DNA of 6,127 nt from an uncultured Pseudomonadota bacterium. GTDB taxonomy: Bacteria > Pseudomonadota > Gammaproteobacteria > Burkholderiales > Eutrophovitaceae. The notes under the pieces were generated by a model. The model was not told the origin of the DNA and did no database searches. It saw only the letters and a list, made by a program, of their open reading frames with translations. Location of the stretch: positions 1-6,127 of the forward strand of contig CAJXPC010000118.1 in assembly GCA_913057845.1 (NCBI GenBank). Reading direction: 5' to 3'. Numbering within the stretch: the stretch's first letter is position 1; every line of letters begins with the position of its first letter. Shown piece by piece: positions 1-6,080 of this stretch. The translations under genes were made by a program, and so were the position numbers.

Positions 1-33
1 TCTCGTGGGCTCGGAGATGTGTATAAGAGACAG
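1..33 (+). other. Nextera transposase adapter (read-2/i7 side), sequencing artefact
   Basis: These bases match the Illumina Nextera read-2 adapter minus its first G. They end in the 19-bp Tn5 mosaic end at 15-33 (core TGTATAAGAGACAG). The reverse complement of the same 33 bases occurs at 6081-6113. This is library-preparation sequence left in the contig, so genomic sequence starts at about 34. It truncates the minus-strand gene next to it. Confidence 0.97.
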
Positions 34-950
34 GCATATTGATTTTCGTTCCGATCAAATGCCACTCGAACCGGCGTTCCTTTGGCATTTAACGAATTCG
101 TTAGCAACAGGTCACCTGGTGACCAAAAAGGTGATTTTTTAAAATTCGTCACTAAATCCGTACTGAACTGCTTCCCGCACTCTTCTTTAAATTTAATGGG
201 CTCATCCTCAGCCACATCCATGCACTCCGCATCAGTCCAACTCCCTGCTATTGGGATCCGTAACACCTCTAGGATTGATCTGCCTGTGCTGAGATAAATG
301 CTGAGATCTGTCGTGGCAATGTCTGCACCAAACCAATCGACTTTCTTCGTCAAGGCCAAGATGCCACTTTGACCTATCTTAACAAGCCCGAAACGCAAAT
401 TCTTTTCATTGGTTTGAATCGTTTGATAACCAGAATCTCCAGCAACGAATGTTTTCTTACCTTCCCGTGATAAATGGATCAAGCGAAAGGAACGACACAC
501 TTGCTCTCTACATAACTTAGAGACATCGACTCCGGCTGAGTCGATCGGCTCACCTGTGATAGCAATATAAGCTTCTTCTCGGCCATCTATCGGCTGAATC
601 CAGACGTTCACCGAATCAATGCAGTTTTTAACGTCAATTCCTTCAGATTCGATGTAATAACAAAACGTTTGTATCAAACTGTCGAATCTTTTGACCTCGA
701 TATTCAAGATGTTACCCAGCTTTTCTTTCACCCAGAATGGGTTAGATCGCACAGTGTTGTAGCCATCTTTATCGATGTCCACCTCTAAAACAAAGTTTTG
801 TCTGATGCTAACACTCGTCGACTGTTCAATGCCGCCTGAAGACCCAATCCGCAGGTCTTCCGTCGAGAAGACATGAATCTGATAGACGTTTAGGCCTGCA
901 GACAATACAAGTAAGACAAAAAGAAGCCAAAAGGTGAAACGACTTATCAT
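34..950 (-). CDS. Membrane-anchored protein of unknown function, C-terminus cut off by contig end
   Basis: Reading the minus strand from ATG at 950-948 gives 305 codons without a stop until the adapter junction at 34, so the 3' end is missing. The product starts M-I-S-R-F-T-F-W-L-L-F-V-L-L-V-L-S-A-G-L, with a basic residue followed by one hydrophobic stretch (about residues 5-20). This fits an uncleaved signal anchor or a signal peptide, with the remainder facing the periplasm or outside. The rest is soluble-looking, mixed alpha/beta in composition, with six cysteines in three sequence-near pairs (C97/C110, C147/C152, C243/C258) that could form disulfides. I recognise no family motif. The long uninterrupted frame, sensible composition and hydrophobic N-terminus argue that it is real. 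No strong Shine-Dalgarno sequence precedes the ATG. The gene is divergent from the large FecR/cadherin gene with 125 bp between starts, so shared control is possible. Confidence 0.8.
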
Positions 951-981
951 AAGAAGGTCGAGCGCAGTGTTGATGTGGCAA

Positions 982-987
982 ATTATA
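982..987 (-). promoter_or_regulatory. Candidate -10 box for the minus-strand membrane protein gene
   Basis: The minus strand reads TATAAT here, a perfect sigma-70 -10 hexamer 31 bp upstream of the ATG at 950. At 16-18 bp spacing there is no recognisable TTGACA-like -35 element, and there is no TGn extension. The call rests on the -10 match and its position alone. Confidence 0.35.
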
Positions 988-989
988 CT
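984..989 (+). promoter_or_regulatory. Candidate -10-like box for the FecR/cadherin gene
   Basis: The plus strand reads TATACT, five of six matches to the -10 consensus, and overlaps the TATAAT on the opposite strand. It would leave a leader of roughly 80 nt before the ATG at 1076. No good -35 box is seen 16-18 bp upstream. The overlap would make the two divergent promoters mutually exclusive if both are real. Confidence 0.2.
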
Positions 990-1075
990 GAATGTCGCCG
1001 CCTTCCACGCTGCATCACCAAAAAAATGTTCGTGATAAACTGTCAGTATGCTTCTTTTCAGTAACTGTCACTGCC

Positions 1076-1150
1076 ATGAAGCTACTTAGCGCCTATCGTT
1101 TAAGTGCGTTTCTAATGCTGGCGCTACTCACCAGCTCATTCGCGATGGCG
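1076..1150 (+). other. Sec signal peptide of the FecR/cadherin protein
   Basis: It encodes residues 1-25: an M-K-L-L-S-A-Y-R basic start, a hydrophobic core and A-M-A at 23-25. Cleavage is expected before Q26. There is no lipobox cysteine, so the protein is not predicted to be a lipoprotein. This segment fixes the start codon at 1076 rather than 992. Confidence 0.85.
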
Positions 1151-4100
1151 CAGGAAACCATCGGTGTTGTAGCAGCACTTTCTGGCACTGCAAGCATCGT
1201 TCGTAATTCGGTAGAAATACCAGCCAAAAGTGGCACCCCTATCTTTGAAAACGACATCATTAATTCTGATGTCAATTCTCGCGTACAGATCCTACTCAAA
1301 GACCAGACCGCCATTAATCTAGGGGCTAATGCCTCACTCACAATAGACGCGTTTGTCTTCAGTGATGAGTCTCAGAATGTCGCGGTCAAAGTATCAAAAG
1401 GTGCTTTTAAATTCATCTCAGGCAAAGTCGCTACTAACAATCCAGAGAAAGTCACGGTGGAAACACCCGTTGCAACAATCGGCGTTAGAGGTACTGAATT
1501 CATTGGAGTTATCACTCAACAGGATTCAACAATAGCACTGCTTGACGGCAAGATTGAAGTTGCCAATGATCTTGGATCTCAACTCGTTGAGGTGCCGGGT
1601 TTCGGCGTCTCAATCGATATTTCTGGGCTCATTAGTCCTCCAGTTAAGTTCACGCAAAGTGAGCTTGAATCAGTACTGAACGCAGTGGCGATCGATAAAG
1701 GTGAAAAAGAAGAATTAGAAAACAATCAAACCAACAACGAGGGGTTGACTGAGGACGAAGACCAAGAAGAAGGAGATAACAACGGATTACCCGAGCAAGG
1801 TGAATCAGAGGAAGAGTCACTCGAACGGGAGCTCAATGAAGATACAGGTCCCGAAGGCGGTCCAGACGCCAATGACGAGTTCGGACCTGATGACGAGTTC
1901 GGACCTGAAAACCAATTAGGACCCAATGATGGTTTCGAGTCTGGGGAGTTTGAGGATACGTTCAGCTTTTCGCGTGGAATCGGATTCGATAATGACGAGG
2001 ATTACAATTTCGATTGGAACGATGAAGTCAACAACGAATTTTTTGGTGAAGACCAATACTTAGGTGAGCGATGGGCTGATTTCGGAGGCATGTCTGATTA
2101 CGAGGAAGGTGGCATGATGTCCGCCTATGCTGTCGGAGGTGGTGAAATGGAGGCCGATATCCTCCGTAACGACTATCTTTCAGACATAGATATGAACGAA
2201 ACACAAAGTTATTTTGAGGAAATTGGTATTAACGACGGCGGGTTTTTAAGTGATGTGTTTTTCTCGATAAGAGAATTTATTCAATTCGAAAATGTTGTCG
2301 CCGTTCAAGAGGGCGCCACAGGTCTTCGTTTCACAACTGTATTTGAGTTCTTTGTTCCAGAAAATACCTCAAACTCAACCTTCTTCAGAGTTGCTGGAGC
2401 GCAAGGTCCCCTCACCTTTTCGTTTGACCCAGCCTTCGAGGGAGATGATGATCGCGCACTCTTTGAACTCAACTCCACAACGGGAGAATTCCGCTTTATA
2501 GACCCTCCTGATTTTGAACGACCGCTAGACCGACTGGGCACCAGCAATTACGGAGTGGAGCTTCTCGTCACCGATAGCGTGAGTGAGCTTAGAGGATTTA
2601 AAGAAGTCGTTGTTCAAAATTTAGACGCACCCCCGGACAACGTATTCAGCAGTGAAATCGCTTTTGTGAATCCCTCAGATGTGGGAGATTTCATCCTCAC
2701 CGACTGGACTCAATTTTTTGTTCTCACTCAAGATGGAATTTTAACCTGGGATGTCAGCGGGACCTTTACCCCTGTTTGTGATGGCTCAACAGGCACATGC
2801 ATTACATTTAGTGCGGTGACATGGACTTACAGCACGACAACGGATTTAATTAGCCTCACAAGCAACGGTAGCTTCACAGGACTAAGTGTCAAGGGCACAT
2901 CAACCAATGGAACATTCTCAGTCGCTTACACCGATAAGCCGCTCGAGTTTTTTGTAACTAATACTGAACCAGGAACCTTCAGAGCAGCGAACCGTGATTT
3001 TGGAGATACCCGTTTTATAACGCCCGACTCGGATGATACCGTCACCATCGTCGATAGCAGCAATAACTCAATATCGGACGATGTGGTACTGGCAGCTTCA
3101 TTCACCAATAATCTACCGGTTGATAAAGTTCAAACGGATGATAGTGGCCGACCAATTATATTGACCACCGTCCTCTCACTAGGGCTGCAAGGGACTGACT
3201 CTTCTAACGGCCTTATTCCTGGGGTGGACGTGTTAGCAGAGCTAGGTCGACCAACCATTACGGGGGATAGTAATACGCCACCCTTTTTGGTCGATGGCGA
3301 GGGCGCCGTGGGGAATACAAGAGTTCGCACGATTCCAGAAAATTCGCTCGCCCCTATTGAATTGAACTTCCGAGACTTTGAGCAGAACTCCATTCGATTA
3401 AAATTTAAAAGTCAAGACACTAGTCAGCCCGAACCTTTTGATATATTAGACGGCGATCTTTTCACCATCACGGTTAATCCAACTTGTGACTCTGGCCCAG
3501 GTAGCACGTGCTTTCTGATTACACCCCGCGTTCCTCTGGACTTTGAAAACCCGTCCAGCTCGTCGAGACAGAATAGGTACTCCCTATTTTTCGAAGTCAG
3601 GAGCCTCGGAAACGATCAAACGTTTATAACGAATATTGATGTGCAGGACGTAGTCAACGAGACTCCTCTCATTCCAGACACTAGTTTCTTTGGCGGAACA
3701 CTTAGCAACTTTTCAGATAGAGTCGTTCGCATTGCGGACAGTTGGGATGTCGCTAAAACAACGCTTCCCCCTGTTGGCGTATACAACTGGGACTATGATA
3801 CGTCTTCGCTGAATCAGAACTGCAATGGTAGCCAGTGCGTTGGATATTCCAACATCAAAGCACAATACAACGCCGCCTTCGACACTGTTACATTCCACGC
3901 AACCGGAACCTTCTCGAATATATCCAGCTTGGGCACCTCGGTATCAGGAACATTCGATGTTGTTTTTGATCACAAAACGCTAAATCAATTTGCCCAAGAT
4001 TTTCCAGATGGTCCTGGAGCCTTCTTTTTTACAAGTAACGGTGATGGATTTGGAGGTGTTCGAGTGGAAACAGATCCAGACCCAGATATTTGTGATGCCA

Positions 4101-5317
4101 ATACAGATAGCTGCGTCGCTCTGACCGTTCGCGATACCGTCAGTGTCAAAGACGCTAGCAATAATGATGTATCGAATAGCATTGCGTTAGCGCTAGGTTT
4201 TAATTTTAGTGATCCTCCTTCTGGAACCGGTCGACTGTTAATTCCACGGCTTGGTCTTAAAGGTGCGGATGAAAATGGAGACTTTCAATTAGGTGACAAC
4301 TTTGAAGACGATATCACTCCCAATGACAATTTAAACTTCATTAGTTTAGGCGCACCGACCACTATCCGAGAACGCGCAGTCAATTTTGCAAATGGTACAA
4401 CCACACCGGATAACATCTCAATCACTGAAAACACCCAATCCGTCACTGTCGCGACGGAAGTGAATATCCACCCTTTAACCTTTTCTTTTGATGCCAGAAC
4501 GACCGGTGGAGCCCCGGATAATGACTTATTCACCATAAACGCCACTACAGGCGAACTGACGTTCAAAGTGCCTCCAGACTTTGAAAATCCCACCGATACA
4601 GATGGAAATAATACCTATTTTGCAAGGATTAAAGTTAGCGACGGCCTCGATGCGACCTTTGGCACACAAAGAATTCAAGTCACTGATGTGGCGGCACCGA
4701 ACGCTAATATTTTCACTTCCAATGTCCAAGCGTTCACCGCAAGTGTCGATACCGTTGTCGATACCTGGGAAGCTTACTTTGCACTGGTGGGTGATGGTAT
4801 TCTCACTTGGGACCCTGACCTAAGTGGTATTTCACAAGTGTGTAGTGGTTCGCAATGTCTCGACGTGAATCGCTTCTTCGTGAGCTACAACACCAATACG
4901 CAATCGGCTACGCTGCAGTCTACTGGGACGTTTACCAACGTCCCCGTTGCAGGAACAGACACAAGCGGTACTTACTCTGTCACGTTCAGTGATCGAGCTG
5001 CAGCCGATTTGGTGAGTATACAAAACCCAAGCACCTTCGCCTTCTCAACCAAAGATTTAGGTGCGACGAATGTACTGCTTCCTGATTCCGACGACGTCGT
5101 GAGTATATTGAGTAATGCGAGTGCTGACGTGAGTGCGAGCGTCACGATACAAGCATCAACTCATGCGAATGACCCGACAAGTGCTAGCTTTACCGCCACA
5201 CAAGTGGGTACGGTGTCGGTATCAGGCACAGCCGCGAACACCAGCTCCACTGCCGCCGTCACAAATACAGTTGAGTTAGGACAGCCCACAGTAGGAACGA
5301 CAGTAGTTAACCCGTAA
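1076..5317 (+). CDS. Giant exported FecR-domain protein with cadherin-like repeats and three copies of an unrecognised module
   Basis: The product is 1413 residues from ATG 1076. An in-frame ATG at 992 would add 28 residues ahead of a textbook signal peptide, so I reject it. Residues 1-25 are the signal peptide (M-K start, hydrophobic A-F-L-M-L-A-L-L core, A-M-A before Q26). Residues about 28-180 form a FecR domain with the hallmark T-P-V-A-T-I-G-V-R-G-T-E-F at 130-142. Residues about 207-290 are a very acidic low-complexity linker, and 290-425 are acidic and aromatic-rich with no family I know. From 427 to the end come three units, each a cadherin-like domain (about 427-520, 750-864, 1113-1205) and an unknown module (522-728, 865-1097, 1209-1413). 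Cadherin hallmarks include V-P-E-N (427-430), I-P-E-N (753-756) and P-P-D-F-E. There is no cytoplasmic anti-sigma region, no transmembrane helix after the signal peptide, and no C-terminal barrel or PEP-CTERM anchor. A periplasmic or surface binding or adhesion role is inferred, not shown. There is no clear Shine-Dalgarno sequence before 1076. Confidence 0.93.
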   Translation: MKLLSAYRLSAFLMLALLTSSFAMAQETIGVVAALSGTASIVRNSVEIPAKSGTPIFENDIINSDVNSRVQILLKDQTAINLGANASLTIDAFVFSDESQNVAVKVSKGAFKFISGKVATNNPEKVTVETPVATIGVRGTEFIGVITQQDSTIALLDGKIEVANDLGSQLVEVPGFGVSIDISGLISPPVKFTQSELESVLNAVAIDKGEKEELENNQTNNEGLTEDEDQEEGDNNGLPEQGESEEESLERELNEDTGPEGGPDANDEFGPDDEFGPENQLGPNDGFESGEFEDTFSFSRGIGFDNDEDYNFDWNDEVNNEFFGEDQYLGERWADFGGMSDYEEGGMMSAYAVGGGEMEADILRNDYLSDIDMNETQSYFEEIGINDGGFLSDVFFSIREFIQFENVVAVQEGATGLRFTTVFEFFVPENTSNSTFFRVAGAQGPLTFSFDPAFEGDDDRALFELNSTTGEFRFIDPPDFERPLDRLGTSNYGVELLVTDSVSELRGFKEVVVQNLDAPPDNVFSSEIAFVNPSDVGDFILTDWTQFFVLTQDGILTWDVSGTFTPVCDGSTGTCITFSAVTWTYSTTTDLISLTSNGSFTGLSVKGTSTNGTFSVAYTDKPLEFFVTNTEPGTFRAANRDFGDTRFITPDSDDTVTIVDSSNNSISDDVVLAASFTNNLPVDKVQTDDSGRPIILTTVLSLGLQGTDSSNGLIPGVDVLAELGRPTITGDSNTPPFLVDGEGAVGNTRVRTIPENSLAPIELNFRDFEQNSIRLKFKSQDTSQPEPFDILDGDLFTITVNPTCDSGPGSTCFLITPRVPLDFENPSSSSRQNRYSLFFEVRSLGNDQTFITNIDVQDVVNETPLIPDTSFFGGTLSNFSDRVVRIADSWDVAKTTLPPVGVYNWDYDTSSLNQNCNGSQCVGYSNIKAQYNAAFDTVTFHATGTFSNISSLGTSVSGTFDVVFDHKTLNQFAQDFPDGPGAFFFTSNGDGFGGVRVETDPDPDICDANTDSCVALTVRDTVSVKDASNNDVSNSIALALGFNFSDPPSGTGRLLIPRLGLKGADENGDFQLGDNFEDDITPNDNLNFISLGAPTTIRERAVNFANGTTTPDNISITENTQSVTVATEVNIHPLTFSFDARTTGGAPDNDLFTINATTGELTFKVPPDFENPTDTDGNNTYFARIKVSDGLDATFGTQRIQVTDVAAPNANIFTSNVQAFTASVDTVVDTWEAYFALVGDGILTWDPDLSGISQVCSGSQCLDVNRFFVSYNTNTQSATLQSTGTFTNVPVAGTDTSGTYSVTFSDRAAADLVSIQNPSTFAFSTKDLGATNVLLPDSDDVVSILSNASADVSASVTIQASTHANDPTSASFTATQVGTVSVSGTAANTSSTAAVTNTVELGQPTVGTTVVNP
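1157..1615 (+). other. FecR domain coding segment
   Basis: It encodes residues about 28-180. The visible hallmarks are an N-terminal G-x-V-x-x-L-S-G-x-A strand, a middle L-L-K-D-Q-T-A-I-N-L-G-A-N-A-S-L stretch, and T-P-V-A-T-I-G-V-R-G-T-E-F at 130-142, typical of FecR-family beta-rich periplasmic domains. In classical FecR proteins this fold follows an anti-sigma region and a membrane helix. Here it sits directly behind a signal peptide, so sigma-factor regulation is not indicated. Confidence 0.85.
1694..1945 (+). other. Acidic low-complexity linker in the FecR/cadherin protein
   Basis: It encodes residues about 207-290, dominated by Glu and Asp with Asn, Gly and Pro and few hydrophobics. 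It contains three F/L-G-P steps, including D-E-F-G-P-D and D-E-F-G-P-E in tandem. It is probably an extended, disordered, possibly cation-binding spacer between the FecR domain and the repeat region. Confidence 0.75.
1873..1908 (+). repeat. Exact 18-bp tandem duplication in the acidic linker
   Basis: The 18-mer TGACGAGTTCGGACCTGA occurs at 1873-1890 and again, identical, at 1891-1908. It is a multiple of three, so it lengthens the linker in frame by one D-E-F-G-P-D/E step. Perfect identity at every codon position suggests a recent slippage event. Confidence 0.95.
2354..3265 (+). repeat. Composite repeat unit 1: cadherin-like domain plus unknown module
   Basis: It encodes residues about 427-730. 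The cadherin-like part shows V-P-E-N, then F-E-L-N-S-T-T-G-E-F, P-P-D-F-E-R-P and Y-G-V-E-L-L-V-T-D. The unknown module (from about 522) shows D-G-I-L-T-W-D at 553-559, the cysteine loop C568-x6-C575, G-T-S-T-N-G-T-F, P-D-S-D-D at 650-654 and the closing L-G-R-P-T at 723-727. Boundaries are by eye. Confidence 0.75.
3323..4366 (+). repeat. Composite repeat unit 2: cadherin-like domain plus unknown module (most divergent copy)
   Basis: It encodes residues about 750-1097. The cadherin-like part begins near I-P-E-N (753-756) and has L-D-F-E-N-P, with a C804-x7-C812 loop where the other copies have none. The unknown module shows G-V-Y-N-W-D (901-906) in place of D-G-I-L-T-W-D, C916-N-G-S-Q-C921, G-T-S-V-S-G-T-F, an extra C1006-x6-C1013 loop near the place of P-D-S-D-D, and closing L-G-A-P-T (1091-1095). 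Confidence 0.7.
4412..5314 (+). repeat. Composite repeat unit 3: cadherin-like domain plus unknown module
   Basis: It encodes residues about 1113-1413. The cadherin-like part has I-T-E-N (1116-1119), F-T-I-N-A-T-T-G-E-L-T-F, P-P-D-F-E-N-P and a V-T-D close. The unknown module has D-G-I-L-T-W-D (1240-1246), C1256-S-G-S-Q-C1261, G-T-D-T-S-G-T-Y, P-D-S-D-D (1336-1340) and L-G-Q-P-T just before the stop. The protein therefore ends at a complete module, which argues for an intact C-terminus. Confidence 0.78.
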
Positions 5318-5333
5318 ACCCCTAGAGGGCTTT
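5316..5333. terminator. Weak hairpin between convergent genes, possible terminator
   Basis: The bases can fold as AAA-C-CCC, loop TAGA, GGG-C-TTT, with one C-C mismatch. The hairpin begins inside the stop codon of the FecR/cadherin gene. No proper U-tract follows (TGTGTCTT), so intrinsic termination would be inefficient. Position between two convergent stop codons is the main support. Confidence 0.3.
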
Positions 5334-5338
5334 GTGTC

Positions 5339-6058
5339 TTATCCCACTATATCTGGACGACAATTCACAATGAGCTCAGCAACTGATGCTGTATTCGAAA
5401 GGGAAATGACCGTATTAACCAACTCAGCAAGATCATCAGCTGAAATCATGTCGTCCAAAGAAACAGTTTCAATTGAACTGGTCAAATCAGTCGCAACATA
5501 GCCAGGGCATAGAGCAGTACATCGAACACCGTCTGCCCAGCCACCGTGTCGAGTAGCATGCGACAAAGCAACAGCAGCAAACTTTGTCATCGAATAACCA
5601 ACGCCATTACCAAAAACCGCTTTACCTGCTAGAGACGCTACGTTTATCACCCGTCCAGAGCCACACTTTCTTAAGTGAGGAAGCGCCAGACACGTCATAG
5701 ATAGGGGCGCTTTGACGTTCACCGACCACATAAGGTCTAGCCCTTTTTCATTAAATTCACCATCATCAACGGAAACAGGCTGCATGATTCCTGCATTATT
5801 CACCAAACCATCGATCCGGCCGTAATGCTCGGCCGTAGTATCTACCCAGGTCTTATGCGTGCCTTTGTCTACAGCGTCGTACTTGCTGATCAATACACGA
5901 CTGGTATCCCAGTCTTCAACTGTCTTCCTCATGGCCTCAATATCGCGAACACCAAGACTCAACGAAAAGCCAGCTTGATAGAGGTTACGAGCAACCGCTA
6001 GACCAATCCCTCTGCTTGCTCCAGAGATCATTACCACACGTCCTTCAGGAGATATCAT
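5339..6058 (-). CDS. SDR-family NAD(P)-dependent oxidoreductase
   Basis: This is a complete 239-residue classical short-chain dehydrogenase/reductase, of usual length for the family. The Rossmann dinucleotide motif S-G-A-S-R-G-I-G is at 12-19, N-N-A-G at 87-90, the active-site Asn at 114, Ser at 142 (N-V-A-S), and the Y-x-x-x-K pair at Y155/K159 (Y-S-M-T-K). P-G-Y-V-A-T-D at 185-191 follows. R16 in the glycine motif and R38 after the second strand suggest NADPH preference, an inference from family knowledge. It is a soluble cytoplasmic enzyme acting on an unknown alcohol or ketone, and the sequence does not reveal the substrate. The ATG at 6058 places the first strand where expected and has a GAAAGG about 10 nt upstream. 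It is convergent with the FecR/cadherin gene (21 bp between stops). Its upstream neighbour is lost beyond the right adapter. Confidence 0.95.
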   Translation of the reverse strand: MISPEGRVVMISGASRGIGLAVARNLYQAGFSLSLGVRDIEAMRKTVEDWDTSRVLISKYDAVDKGTHKTWVDTTAEHYGRIDGLVNNAGIMQPVSVDDGEFNEKGLDLMWSVNVKAPLSMTCLALPHLRKCGSGRVINVASLAGKAVFGNGVGYSMTKFAAVALSHATRHGGWADGVRCTALCPGYVATDLTSSIETVSLDDMISADDLAELVNTVISLSNTASVAELIVNCRPDIVG

Positions 6059-6068
6059 CAGTACTCAA

Positions 6069-6074
6069 CCTTTC
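6069..6074 (-). promoter_or_regulatory. Ribosome binding site of the SDR gene
   Basis: The minus strand reads GAAAGG ending 10 nt before the ATG at 6058. The spacing is slightly long but usable, and the site supports this start codon. Only 22 genomic bases remain upstream, so the promoter is not in the window or is incomplete. Confidence 0.55.
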
Positions 6075-6080
6075 TATATC

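Noticed and set aside
82..297. 71-codon plus-strand ORF.
   Set aside because: It lies antisense within the long truncated minus-strand gene and looks like a shadow frame.
826..1008. 60-codon minus-strand ORF overlapping the start of the left gene.
   Set aside because: It overlaps the long open frame from 950 in another frame, spans the promoter region and has no recognisable protein character.
1034..1046. TGA...TCA pattern resembling a CRP site upstream of the large gene.
   Set aside because: The half-sites are only three bases, the spacer is 7 rather than 6, and the TGTGA/TCACA halves are not complete.
1039..1067. Two small palindromes (ACTGTCAGT and CAGTAACTG) before the large gene, possible operator.
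   Set aside because: Each is only 4+4 bases around one base, and such matches are expected by chance.
992..1075. Upstream start at ATG 992 for the large gene (28 extra residues).
   Set aside because: It would bury a clean signal peptide starting at 1076, and its own sequence is polar and overlaps the divergent promoter candidates.
4285..4593. 102-codon minus-strand ORF and other antisense ORFs within the large gene.
   Set aside because: They are antisense to a continuous, domain-rich coding frame and lack any family motif or start signal of their own.
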